Source: Enchytraeus crypticus (lineage: Eukaryota > Annelida > Clitellata > Enchytraeida > Enchytraeidae). Taken from it: a DNA stretch of 64,000 nt. Location: assembly GCA_905160935.1 (NCBI GenBank), contig CAJHZI010000649.1:2352501-2416500 (forward strand). Direction: 5' to 3'. Both the position numbers and the translations under genes were made by a program. The notes under the pieces were generated by a model. It ran no database searches, had not been told where the DNA came from, and saw nothing but the letters and a program-made list of their open reading frames with translations. Shown here piece after piece: positions 49,335 through 60,220 of this stretch (positions are counted from its first letter, which is position 1; the number at the start of each line of letters is the position of its first letter).

Positions 49335-49462
49335 AAGGCGACTAAAGCATTAGGATCCAAAGCAAGGTCAGAAAGAGCATTTGGTTGGTGAGCGCCTAGG
49401 CTCCAGAAATTTGGTTCAAAGTTTTTTAATCCCGACCCTAGTTAAACTGGGATTCAAGATAA
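49335..49462 (-). repeat. Repeat-C, reverse copy
   Basis: On the minus strand it reads 'GAATCCCAGTTTAACTAGGG' through 'CTGGAGCCTAGGCGCTCACC' to 'TAGTCGCCTTCTACG'. It directly abuts a reverse SINE-A at 49463. Confidence 0.8.
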
Positions 49463-49605
49463 GATAAAGCTAAAGCTAAGGTTAACGTCAGTTTCCTCAC
49501 TCGAAAGCGATGTCAGTGACGGGTGAGCCCAGGATTTGAACCCCGCACCTACTGATCCGCGGTCGAGTATCTTACCGACCTCGCCATTGGCTCCAGCCAG
49601 TGATG
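49463..49605 (-). repeat. SINE-A, full reverse copy
   Basis: The best-preserved SINE-A of the window: 'CACTGGCTGGAGCCAATGGC', 'GAGGTCGGTAAGATACTCG', 'GGGGTTCAAATCCTGGGCTC' and 'GAGTGAGGAAACTGACGTT' on the minus strand. It ends in an 'agctaaagctttatc'-type simple tail (minus strand), the probable 3' terminus. Confidence 0.9.
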
Positions 49606-49864
49606 ATGTTGATGTTTAAACATTTCATAAATTGTAGAACAGTAGATGTAGGGTTCAAATACAGTGCTATCCACAATTTCAGTCACGCTTTTCAAACAGA
49701 AAACTGACATTAAATTTGGCGTTAGCTTTAGCTTTATGTTGTTGTTTTGCTGTGTGTAGAGTCAACTGTGTAGCTACGATTAAAGATAAAGAAGAAAGCA
49801 ACAAAACTAGAGATGCACAAAATCTGCAGCATATATGTTTCACGTGGAGTGACTGGCCAAAAAT

Positions 49865-50115
49865 AAGTGACTGTATAGCTAATCGTAAGGTATGACTCTC
49901 TACTATAAGTGACTGTATGACTAATCGTAAGGTATGACTCTCTACTATAAGTGACTGTATGACTAATCGTAAGGTATGACTGTCTACTATAAGTGACTGT
50001 ATGACTAATCGTAAGGTATGACTCTCTACTATAAGTGACTGTATGACTAATCGTAAGGTATGACTCTCTACTATAAGTGACTGTATGACTAATCGTAAGG
50101 TAGGACTGTCTACTG
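49865..50115. repeat. 42-bp minisatellite, six nearly identical units
   Basis: The unit starts 'aagtgactgtatgactaatc' and ends 'gactctctactat'. Units differ at only a few positions (tagct/tgact, ctctct/ctgtct). As 42 is divisible by three, one minus frame stays open through all units and gives a 14-residue repeat, which I regard as incidental. Confidence 0.92.
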
Positions 50116-50734
50116 TTCAATGCTGGGTGGAAGATTTGATTCATTATAGGTCATTTGCTATAACTGTGAATCTGTGAAAGCTAAGAGATAGTTTTTCACA
50201 GTTTAAGAAATTTGCTCAATAATTGAGTAGCATATTCTAACGACCATTTCTATATTTTATTTTTAAAATAATGTATATATTTTATATTCTATATCTAGAT
50301 TTTTTTATCTTCTATATATATATTTTTTCCATAATTCCGTAGTTCATTTAAACGACAATTTCTATAGCAGTATAGTGGCCTGTGATCGGTCTTCGAGTCA
50401 GCTTTCTTTCCATGATTACTCGTGTCTTTGCTGTATGCACCAGCTGGCAGCATGCTCTAATTCTAATATATGATTTTCCTTCCAGAGACCCTAGGTGATA
50501 TCCGCCTGTTGTTGCTGGCCTGAGTTACTTATCCCATTTTAGAGTTAAACCGTTATAGTTATCTGAGACTGTCGTATGAATAGCGGACTGGCACCAGTTT
50601 TGTCTCTGACTTTCTAATTTTGGATGAGCCACCGTTGTAATTTTTTAACTGTAAATCATTTTGTTTAAATTTGTTAATAATTTATTTATAATAGTTTATG
50701 ATTGACTTATGGTTGTGCTTTTTGTCAATTTAAG

Positions 50735-50849
50735 GTCCAGACAAATGGGACTGAAGGAGAGATTAGTAACCCACGGATGTCGTGTTTTGCTGTTGAAAGT
50801 TCAGAGCAACGGCCGTCGACACATCCATGTCTACCAAAGCCATGTCTAA
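50735..50849 (+). CDS. Candidate last exon of the unrecognised gene
   Basis: The acceptor is 'gtgctttttgtcaatttaag' (exon from 50735) or, six bases on, 'gtccag' (exon from 50741); both keep the frame. Joined to 48745 it reads '(D)R..QMGLKERLVTHGCRV' and 'LLLKVQSNGRRHIHVYQSHV', ending at TAA 50847-50849. The C-terminus is basic and amphipathic. The stop is followed within 20 bp by AATAAA, the arrangement of a genuine terminal exon. I do not recognise the protein (about 112-114 aa if the upstream ATG is the start). Support rests on matching phases, good splice sites and the polyA signals together. Confidence 0.5.
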
Positions 50850-50866
50850 AGTGTTTCTTGCGAAGG

Positions 50867-50881
50867 AATAAAATCAATAAA
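50867..50881 (+). terminator. Tandem polyadenylation signals
   Basis: AATAAA at 50867-50872 and again at 50876-50881, 17 and 26 bp after the stop codon of the candidate last exon. Canonical AATAAA arises easily in AT-rich DNA, so its weight comes from its placement. Confidence 0.5.
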
Positions 50882-51479
50882 TTCAAACATAATCTAACGT
50901 TTTTGCTTCCTTTAGAGAGAGAAATTAAAATATCATAATCACTTGTGATCTGTATCTAGAGACCTAGGCTATATAGAGTCAGTAAATTGCTATTTCTAAG
51001 CTTTCTGTTTTCAATAATATATTTAGTAACAATTAATATCGTTATATAGTTTATTATTTCGCTGAGACTCTAGACATTATCGTTGAGAGTTTGTATTGAT
51101 GCATAGGTGGTCGATTTGTTAAATGAGAATATCAGAATTAGATAATTATATTTTATCAGTGATTCAAAGAGAAAGCTAGACAGAGAATTGATTTGTCATA
51201 ATTGTCAATTGTTTTTATTAGACAGTTTTATGAAAGTTTGCTAATATTTTCACAGATGAAGATGACTACTTGAGTTTAACTGTTAACTATATTTGTACAA
51301 GCTCATTATTCAAAAAGAAGTGTGTTAGTTTTTCCTATACTTAAGTTGTGTTAGGAATTAAAAATAAATAGGCACCTATATTTACTTTTTATGGTCTGTA
51401 GCTAAAGTACCGAAAGTATTTTGCACTCTAAATTAATTTTTAAACTTTTCAATATCCGTTAATTTGCAAAAGCTATGTC

Positions 51480-51494
51480 TAATATATATATATA

Positions 51495-51531
<37 letters not shown>

Positions 51532-51567
51532 TTATATTTATAATTATAATTTATGTTAACTAATTGT

Positions 51568-51620
<53 letters not shown>

Positions 51621-51668
51621 TATATATATATATATAATATATATATATACAAATATACATATATACAA

Positions 51669-51705
<37 letters not shown>

Positions 51706-51733
51706 TATATATATATATAATATATATATACAA

Positions 51734-51820
<87 letters not shown>

Positions 51821-51830
51821 GGTGTAATAT
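51480..51830. repeat. (TA)n block with internal duplication and (GT)n end
   Basis: TA tracts with 'tacaaatatacatata' interruptions. A segment of about 70 bp near 51615-51680 is repeated at 51700-51760. It ends in (TG)n at 51797-51820. Confidence 0.92.
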
Positions 51831-52012
51831 TTTATATATGAACAACTATGCTGCTGTTTGAGTTAAATCTTATAGAACAACTCCTAAACATGGCAATGAA
51901 TTCACTCTACTCATGCAGAGGAAGCAGTGACGTAAGTTTAGGGCGTGGTATGTGAAATAGAATCTCATGAAATAGAGACTAATTAAGTTAAGATTGTAAT
52001 TAAAAGCTTTTA

Positions 52013-52085
52013 AAGCTAGTGTTAACGTCAGTTTCCTCACTCGAAAGCGATGTCAGTGACGGGAGAGCCCAGGATTTGAATTACT
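52013..52085 (-). repeat. SINE-A, truncated at the B box
   Basis: Tail through 'gagcccaggatttgaa' is intact and then stops abruptly at 'ttactagtg', losing the rest of the tRNA head. This is the usual 5' truncation of a retroposon. Confidence 0.82.
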
Positions 52086-52909
52086 AGTGTTAGACCAATT
52101 TTCTAAGCGAAACGTAACGGGATCTTGTTCAGTGGTATCAGTGTGTTGGTGTAGAGTTCATGAAGTAACGTAGCTTAAATGTCATCGGCAAGGTTTACAA
52201 TTGTGTGACTAGACTTGTCTTATATCAGAAGCAATAACTGAGAAAAAAGTTGAACTTTGCATAACACAGTGTTGTTTCCCAAGTGTGAAGAATACATGTC
52301 ATCAGATTTAATGGAAAATTTAAAGCTAGCGCATGCGATTTGCCATGTGTGTAGCCATACTAACAAAAATATTGATTTCTAGTTCATTGCCAAATTCTTT
52401 ACAGAATTTAACCTATGCACAACGACGCCAACTGAACAAATTGAAGAAATTGTAAGTTCGTGTATGCATATTCGGCATATACACTATAGAGGCAACAATA
52501 ATCTACATAGTTTCAAAAAGCAGAATGTACATGTATAACATTTATAACGACAATACCATATATAATTATCGTTTACATTTATAAGCAATAAAAGCACTAT
52601 GGTGTAAATATAACTCTGATAAATGTGAAGTTTCTGCGAGGAAAAGTGACGTCAATTATTACATTTAATTAAATACATATTAAAAACGAGATAACTTAAA
52701 ATACACAGTCGTATTATGAATAATCAGCGGTATCATATTTTAGCATTGTACCATTTGATATCTTAACATTTTAGCATTTTACTTTTGCTTATGCATACAG
52801 TGCGATTAAGATTTTTTTCTGTTCGCCGCTCCAGACTTTTAATTGGCCAGGACGAATGGCCTATTAAGTTAAACTCTCCTGTTTTGAATTCAATGGAATG
52901 TAATACTAT

Positions 52910-52994
52910 ATATAAATATATATATATATATTTATATACTGTATATATATATATATATACATGTTATTTATATATATATATATTATATATATAT

Positions 52995-53027
<33 letters not shown>

Positions 53028-53150
53028 TTTATACATAAACACAGTATAATATATACTGTATATATACATGTATACAGTATTTATATATAATATTATATAT
53101 ATAATATATATGTACATAAAAAATATGTATATATATATATATATACCGTT
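52910..53150. repeat. (TA)n block with TACTGTATA interruptions
   Basis: TA tracts interrupted by 'tactgtata' and 'acatgtata' motifs. No coding content. Confidence 0.92.
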
Positions 53151-54142
53151 GCACTCGGCCCTGATTAGAGCTGGAACAGATGCGGTAACTGGAGCTTTAG
53201 TAAAGAAAGAAAATATAATTCAATGGAGCGTTAGTAATAAAAAGATATTAACATAAAAAATTTTAAATAGTAACATCTATAAAACATTTGAAACATGTGC
53301 ATCATGCAGCTCTACATTGAGCAAAGCGAAAAGGAATTTTGAAGTAGCCTATATAATAATTGTTCGTCTAAAGACTAGAAAATAGCTACCAACCGTTATT
53401 CGTCTTAAGGCACAACTGGCTCTCAAATTTAAGTAACAAATAATAATCATACTATTGAAACGGAACTACAAAGATGTTACTGAGAGTAGACTGTTAGTTC
53501 AAATCTTACACACACGAATGTTACAGCATTACTTTGAGAAAATTGAATGTCTCATAATTACACATTAGAGATAAACGCTAGTACATGTAGTTAGCAATAT
53601 AATTCCATTAGCCTGTATAAACACTAGATCTGATTACTGTCTAATTAAAGAAGTCAGCTCGAGACAGTAATGAACAGTTGACGGCATACAACATACGTTG
53701 CTCCAATGAGCAGTGGCTTCACACTTTATTGTTAGAGCGAAATAATTAAACAATCAAACATTCAGTCAAATTCTAAGTCAATGACCTTTATAACTATTAC
53801 AAAATATTCTTGAATTTATACAAAGTATAAATATGCATAAGTATATCTCATGGTCTACATATTGCAACAGAAAAATTATAATGTACATGTATTACTAATT
53901 TTGAGTACCGGTCACTCATATTTAAATACAACAAAAATTTACTCCAATCAGTCAAGAGTACTTAACGACCAGTACCTCACATGCCGAAGATGTTTCGAAT
54001 GACCTTTTGAACATCCGATTATCGGATAACAAGAATTACAGTAATTCTTTGACTTAACACATTAGAATAATATACTGCATAAGCCAAGTACGAGTAAACC
54101 ATTAAAACAAATTAGGACTCCTCCATAACATTACGAGAGCTA

Positions 54143-54370
54143 TCAAACAATGCTATAATACGATATTCTGTTGACAATACTATTGATTAATACACTGTTG
54201 ATCAGAGATCTAGAGTATGATACACTGTTGATCAGAGATCTAGAGTATGAGGCGACTGATTGTTCGCAGAGCTGACAGCTTTCTGTTGTTTCTGATCTCA
54301 GCAGATCCTGATAACTTTCAGCTACAATGATCGGCTTTCCTCTATCTCCTTGTCTCTCACTATATTTGGC
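54143..54370 (-). CDS. SLC35E1: SLC35E1-like transporter, last exon (cytosolic tail)
   Basis: Terminal exon. It starts after the acceptor 'tatgtatgtgcag' (54371) in phase 0 and continues 'YNK' of the preceding exon with 'AKYSERQGDRGKP', the position where the SLC35E1 family has 'YNKxKYD'. It encodes a 75-residue polar tail rich in Ser and ending at the stop at 54143. Residues 'SYSRSLINSV' occur twice because of a 30-bp in-frame tandem duplication (about 54190-54250). No membrane helix is predicted by eye. A minus-strand AATAAA at 53725-53730 could be the polyA signal. The assignment rests on phase, motif continuity and position. Confidence 0.75.
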   Translation of the reverse strand, partial: AKYSERQGDRGKPIIVAESYQDLLRSETTESCQLCEQSVASYSRSLINSVSYSRSLINSVLINSIVNRISYYSIV

Positions 54371-55559
54371 CTGCACATACATATCAATTGCTAAGTATTT
54401 AAATTAACATCATCACCAACATCATCATCATCGACATAATCGTGGTATGAGGAAACGGACGTTAAACTTTTATTATTATTATTATTATTATCAAAATATT
54501 TAGACTAGCAATTTTTCATAAACTATTTTTAGTATAGGGATATATACTAGGCAATTTTCGTTTGCATAGCTTATAGTATGTGAGAGGAAGGTGTAACAGT
54601 CAGTAAAAAAATGCTCTATTTACAATATAGGGCGACGTTATATCATCCAATTTATGTAAGTAGCTAGCTAAATTAATAAGCTATCTTGCACCTTATTAGC
54701 AGCTATAATGATTTCGTCATATTCTAAATTTCTAATCTAGTACAGCATATAATTTTTAAAACAAAAAACTAAAATTCAAAAAACATTCACGCCATATTCT
54801 ATTGGGAAATTGTCCAATTGCAGTAGAAATTAAAAAATATAATTGATTAAAAATATGTCCGTAACATAAATATTATACATAATGTACAAGAAAATGTAAA
54901 ATACATAAGAAGTAGTAGCTAATATCGATAGCTATAAGATACATAATCACCATCATCTTCCTTAAGTCGCAGTTTTGCTAGGGTTGAAATTGTAATAAGA
55001 TACATCAGTTTAAAAAAATCTAATTTTAATCTAGGCTACATGCACTATAGTAATAGAGAGTCTGAAGAAAACCACACAAAGTTCTCATTCGAGCAATAAA
55101 ACACTTCAACTCTCCAAAAAGTGCTAATTGAGTAAACTGACCTTCTGGTATTTATCTCAATCATATCGAACATAAATAGCGTAATTTAATTAATCTATTT
55201 ACGTACAGTTCGATACCGTTCAGCACGCTTAGATATAAATCGAACAGAGATAATCTAGAAAAATTGTCTATATTAGTTCAACATATGACTAATTGCCAAT
55301 CTCAAGTTTACGAATGCAAATGACACAAACGTCACGCAACACCTTAGCTCGTAAGGCGAGCTAAATTTAGAATACTTAGCTAAACTACTAATAATAGCTT
55401 ACTCATCCAAGTTAGCCACTCATATAAAATTCATTTAACTCGGTAGGCCAAAATAAAGTTATGAACTAGTGCACTACAGTATTGTGTATGAACACTCAAG
55501 CACGTATATAGTACTACAATATACATATTAATATGCAAGTACATAATAGATATAGGAAA

Positions 55560-55658
55560 AAATGTATATATAATGTACAGTGTATATATAAATAAACAAA
55601 GTGTATATATTATATATACATATAATTATATATTTAAAATTATATATATACATGTATT

Positions 55659-55710
<52 letters not shown>

Positions 55711-55713
55711 TAT

Positions 55714-55745
<32 letters not shown>

Positions 55746-55759
55746 AAAGGCACTATATA

Positions 55760-55792
<33 letters not shown>

Positions 55793-55795
55793 TCC
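55560..55795. repeat. (TA)n block
   Basis: TA tracts with 'acatgtatttata' and 'aaggcac' interruptions. Spurious Ile/Tyr-rich frames occur on both strands. Confidence 0.95.
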
Positions 55796-56462
55796 AATCA
55801 TCAACAATATATTCAACTTTTACATTATCTCCCCTGTGGTACGGAAACAAATTTAAACATAACCTTCTACACGCAAACACCGATTAGCCGATAGAGCAAC
55901 AGCAGCCATATTGGTTTATCAGACGAAAGCTCCTATGGACTGATAAAGTCACAGTGATTTATCAGCAGCAAATTCTGGAGAGTCGATAAAGCCAAATTGA
56001 TTGTCACAGGCCAACGCTGCTAAGCTAATACAGCCACACTGGTATATCGTAACTAAGTAAATGCTCCATACACATAAATTGATAAGCGAAATTATCATTG
56101 TGACGTTTAGAAAATCGCAAAATAACTTGCTTACTATAAGATCTACTACATGTAAGTCTCTCTACATATGAGCGTCTTTAAAAGTAAATCTTAGACGCTC
56201 ACGCGATATTAACTTTGTGACTTTTGAAACTCATCTACACGTAGGTTTATTAGTACTAATGAATGCGTAGGTTTTAGAGGTATTAAAACATAGACTCCTT
56301 TAAGTGTTAACTAGCATGAATAAAATCAAGGCTCGCAGACCACTTCAGACTTTTACTATCCCTTGACGAACACAACAATTTCCACTAACATACATTAGGC
56401 CTAACTGCTAAATGAAAACATCTTCAATGAACTCGAATAAGCAATAGCATTTATTTCAAACT

Positions 56463-56682
56463 GGAGCGGGATTTTGCGCACTTAGTTGGCTGCGCGTCAA
56501 TGAGCGAAGTTAAGCTACGTCGAGCCCGATTAGTACATAGATGGATAACTATCTTGGAAGTGCCTATCCTGGATGTTGGAAGGTTATTCTTAAAACCAAG
56601 CCGGCTTCAATCAGTACGCTATCTAAGGTAGCATCTACGCAAGGAATCTCCGTAGCACATGTGGTATGTCATGTATGAAATT
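56463..56682 (+). repeat. 5S rRNA-derived SINE, copy 2
   Basis: The core 'gcgaagttaagctacgtcga', 'gcccgattagtacatagatg' and 'gataactatcttggaa' aligns with the box A, intermediate element and box C region of 5S rRNA (compare the 5S pattern GAAG.TAAGC..CGTCG.GCC and TTAGTAC.T.GATGG). The leader 'gcgcacttagtt' and the 3' terminus 'cacatgtggtatgtcatg' match copy 1 at 42.9 kb. The promoter region is better preserved here. The 5S 3' end beyond box C is decayed. Confidence 0.87.
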
Positions 56683-56876
56683 AAATGAACAAAAATAACA
56701 TAGATGACTAATAACAAAAACAACCTGTTTAACGGCGACATGAAGAAGAGTTAAGAGAGCTAACAACACTGCCAATTTGAAAAGAATATTGCTAAAATGA
56801 AGCCATCAAAGATACGCTAGGATTATACTACGACGAAACAACACTAAAATAAATAGAATACTCTACTCTACATGTA

Positions 56877-57623
56877 CAGGGTGAGTAAAAAAAAAGATAA
56901 CACCTGCAAAATGTTTGAATATCTCAGGCTATTGTTAATATTTGTAAATTAAACTTTTACCAATTAATAAGGGACTAATTTCTGGTGGGGTGGCCAATTT
57001 TCATCCATTTTGGTGCATAGATTGTCCAGTTATGCAAGTTTCAGCAGAGCAACCCCCCATTTTACCTTAAAATGGCGTTTGCTACAACGGTAAGGGCAGA
57101 TTGCACTTCATTGACGAGAAGGTAAGGTTGAACTCTCAGTATTACGTCAGTACTTTGCTTCCGGAGCTGTTTGATGATTGCCATGCTCTTCTACCAAATG
57201 ATTTCATCTTTCAGCAGAATGGTGCTCCGGCTGATGCATCTCGTCATGCACAGGAAAGGATCAGCGAGAGAAACCCGGATTACATCAAGAAGAATGAATG
57301 GCCTCCAAACTCACCCGATCATAATCCTCTGCATTACCATATCTGGGGAACCATGCTGCATCTCTGTCAGAAACACCAGCCGAAGCCTAAAAACAAGACA
57401 GAACTGCAGGAGGTGCTTTACGCCATTTTTAGGTAAAAATAGGGGGGTTGCTCTGCTGAAACTTGCATAACTGGCCTGTCTATGTACCAAAATGGATGAA
57501 AATTGGCCACCTCATCAAAAATTAGTCCTTTAGTAATTGGTAAAAGTTTTATTGTAAAATATTAACAATAGCCTGAGATATTCAAACTTTTTGCAGGTGT
57601 TATCATTTTTTTTACTCACCCTG
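56877..57623 (+). mobile_element. Deleted mariner-like element with 200-bp inverted repeats
   Basis: The termini 'cagggtgagtaaaaaaa' are inverted at both ends and flanked by TA. The inverted repeats run 56877-57077 and 57421-57623 (about 200 bp each, roughly 90% identical by eye). Between them lies only the C-terminal half of a Tc1/mariner-type transposase, so about 350 bp remain of an internal region that should exceed 1 kb. The element is a non-autonomous internal-deletion derivative inserted in an intron of the SLC35E1-like gene. Confidence 0.92.
57101..57436 (+). pseudogene. mariner-type transposase remnant, catalytic residues changed
   Basis: An open frame reading the C-terminal DDE region: 'FIDEKVRLNSQYYVSTLLPE', 'FIFQQNGAPADASRHAQE', 'EWPPNSPDHNPLHYHIWG' and 'PKPKNKTELQEVL'. 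The family normally has QQDGAP and SPDLNPxDYH. Here the second catalytic Asp is Asn and the third is His, with 37 residues between them, which points to the DD37D (maT-like) group. The N-terminal DNA-binding part and the first Asp are deleted. It cannot be an active enzyme. The first ATG is internal to the original protein. Confidence 0.88.
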
Positions 57624-57754
57624 TATATTACCATAAACTACCGTTGTAATAACGATAGAATATCACTGTTAGCTAAGGCACTTTCTATAGCAAATAAATC
57701 ACACATTATAGAATCCAGAGTGACTTTAAACTCTTCAACAAATCCGCGGATCAT

Positions 57755-57920
57755 TATCATTATCATCATCATCATCATCGTCGTCGTCATCATCCTCATA
57801 GACGTCGTTATCGTCGTCGTCATCATCATCATCATCATCATTGTCATCACCATCGTCATCATCATAATCACCATTATCGTAGTCGTTGTTTTCATCATCG
57901 TCGTCTCGTCATCATCATCT
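57755..57920. repeat. (CAT/CGT)n trinucleotide tract
   Basis: Imperfect 'catcat', 'cgtcgt' and 'attatcatt' triplets. It gives poly-Ile/Val and poly-Met/Thr translations on the two strands, which are not genes. Confidence 0.92.
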
Positions 57921-57922
57921 TC

Positions 57923-58110
57923 CCTTGAATCCCAGTTTAGTTAGAGTCGGGACACGAGTAGACCGTCACTTTTCCAATCGTTTTAAAACATTTTGTAGTA
58001 ATTTCTGGAGCCTGGGCGCTCACCATTCGATTGCTCTTTTTGACATTGGTTTGGATCTGAGTGTTTTTTGTACGACACGTGCAGTCTACGGTTGGTCTAT
58101 GCTTCAGCAA
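57923..58110 (+). repeat. Repeat-C, long copy
   Basis: 'gaatcccagtttagttagag', 'gtaatttctggagcctgggc', 'tttttgacattggtttggat' and 'cacgtgcagtctacggttgg'. It follows the trinucleotide tract directly, as does the copy at 58.96 kb. Confidence 0.85.
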
Positions 58111-58957
58111 CCCAGAAACAATAAGGGTAAACTGACTGAACTTAAGTAAAAACAGAGGAATGCAACATTCAAATGCGAATAAACATATCAACTCTTACTC
58201 TAATCAACACACTAAACTTATCCAAATCAATTTGATTAATAAAGCTTACGGGTAACTTAATTAGCCAGGCAATGCAAGTTGACCTGCTCGTAAGCCGAAG
58301 AAAAAAGTAGGCGACTAATGTACATGTATATTGGCTTCTTATGAGCTCAACGGCTAAATAAATATTATCATAAGCAAATCTATAATTAATAGGATCTATA
58401 TAAGCTCCTGAGCTAAAACTTATGAGTAAAATGAGTGTTTCAATTAGTAAACTAAGCAATCTTAAGCTAGTGATATTACTTGTTAGTCCATTCTTCATTA
58501 TGACAGCAATTTGTTGCACAACAGTGAGAGGATACAGCTGTCGAGTCTAACTCCACATCTCCTATCACCATTGTCTACGAGCAACATTTAAATAGACTCT
58601 CAGCCATCTAGAGTTATTCAATAAAGATTTAAACAGTCTAGTAGCTTTAGCTGATGATTTGGGCATAAGCAGCAAAACTTAGCCTCCAATGCAAATTTCA
58701 TCAGTCAGTCAGGAGAAAGGAAAGATCAATCACCGGAAGGCGATATATCTCTTATTGCCTCTTATTATCTCGTATTATACAGCAGTTCAGAGGTCAACGA
58801 CTTCTATTTTAGCCACAGCTACGAATATCTTGCACATTTCGTCGGTGTAAAACACCTTATCGGTGTCATTGAAAATTAGAATATATATACTGCATAAACA
58901 TGTATATAAGTACATATGAACACTGTATCATCATCATCATCATCATCTTCTTCTTCT

Positions 58958-59045
58958 TCCCTTGAATCCTTATTTAACTAGAGTCGGGAGAAGACAACTT
59001 TGTATAAATTTCGGGAGCCTAGGCGCTCATTAACCGAATGCTCTT
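58958..59045 (+). repeat. Repeat-C, 5' half
   Basis: 'cttgaatccttatttaacta', 'gggagcctaggcgctcatta' and 'accgaatgctcttt', then a break. Preceded by (CAT)n(CTT)n. Confidence 0.82.
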
Positions 59046-59483
59046 TATAGTATTTAATATAATATAATATAACATACAAACAATTCATCGAGCACTAGTT
59101 GGTGCGACGGTCGGTATGACGACATTTTCAATAGTGCATAATTAATTATAGCAAATCAATACAATGAGACTGTTGTAAGTGTTGTAGTCGAAGAAATGGA
59201 CAACTGAAGCTGAAATACGTTTGAAATGTCACGTCACACCAATGTTAAATAGACTATATGATTCATCTCATTATGCGGATGTGAACATGCTGTAGACCAG
59301 AAAAAATTAATAGTATAAACAAAGGTGTATTTCTTCAATCAAAGGAAATTCAGTAGAGATTTATCAAACAACATAACGTAATATTTGTAAGGATTCTATA
59401 TAAAACGACTTAATTTTATCAAGGCGTTTCAAACTCCTCAAAAATTAGCCAGTCCACACAAACTCAAATATCCAATAGAAATT

Positions 59484-59680
59484 CATCATCTTCCCTTTAA
59501 TCACAGTTTAACTAGGGTTGGGATACGAATAGACCTTCTCTACTCCTCTCTGTCCCATATCATATCATCAGTCAACTCCAATAATCACTTCAATTCGTTT
59601 TATACAAATTTGTAGCAATTTCTGGAGTCTAGACGCTCACTATCCGAATGCCATTTTTGACGTTGGTGTAAATAAAAATT
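59484..59680 (+). repeat. Repeat-C with internal insertion
   Basis: The family order is kept, but about 60 bp of foreign sequence separates 'gatacgaatagacc' from 'caatttctggagtctag'. Confidence 0.8.
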
Positions 59681-59771
59681 AAACGAAGTAAAATATGCAA
59701 AGGATATCACTTAAAAGCAAAGTCACAAAGCTTATCCATTAATTTCACCACTAATCATCACCTTCCTCCTT

Positions 59772-59960
59772 TTCTCTTGAATCCCAGTTTTAACTGTGGA
59801 CGGGATTAGACATATTTGTAGCAGTTTCTGGAGCCTAGGCGTTCACCAATCAAATGCCCTTTCTGACGTTGGTTTGGATCTTAGTGCTTTGTCGCCTATT
59901 ACAACACGAGCTGTCAACCGTTGGTCTGTTCTTCAGCAACACGGACACAACACGAGTAAT
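59772..59960 (+). repeat. Repeat-C, best-preserved copy
   Basis: All blocks present, from 'ttgaatcccagttttaac' to 'ggttggtctgttcttcag', 'caacacgg'. This copy can serve as the family reference. Confidence 0.85.
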
Positions 59961-60220
59961 TCCATCAATTAATAGGATTAAATATCAAAAGGAAACCTAC
60001 GAGCTTTCTGCTAAGAGCCAGCATTACTGAAGACTGTTTCTGATTAAAACACAGACACTAAATTCGGCTGTAGCGCCTTTTACCAAAGCATTCAAAATAT
60101 AATATTAACAACCTGTTACTACATCTTAAAAAAACCACACAACTACACACGTTCCAGTATGCTAAAAGTATAAAAGAAGACAAATGAAATGGGACCATAG
60201 ATAAGTAAGACTGGCAGTAC

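Larger units (their letters stand above)
50882..54142. other. Intergenic region between two convergent genes
   Basis: Holds a large (TA)n block (51480-51830), a truncated SINE-A (52013-52085) and a second (TA)n block (52910-53150). The 3' UTR of the SLC35E1-like gene should lie at the right end; a minus-strand AATAAA is at 53725-53730. No exon is supported. Confidence 0.75.
54371..60220 (-). other. Intron of the SLC35E1-like gene (5.85 kb)
   Basis: Runs from donor GTACTG (60220) to acceptor TGCAG. It holds a Repeat-F start in reverse (54440-54470), (TA)n (55560-55795), a 5S-derived SINE (56463-56682), a deleted mariner-like element (56877-57623), a (CATCAT)n tract (57755-57920) and four Repeat-C copies (57923-58110, 58958-59045, 59484-59680, 59772-59960). 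No additional exon is needed, since the flanking exons are both phase 0. Confidence 0.78.

Noticed and set aside
49734-50144. 136-residue minus frame with a 14-residue repeat
   Set aside because: The frame is open because 42 is divisible by three; flanks do not look coding and no splice sites bracket it well.
57591-57944. Poly-Ile/Val frame of 117 residues, and Met/Thr-rich reverse frame
   Set aside because: Produced by the (CAT/CGT)n tract; no homology or structure beyond it.
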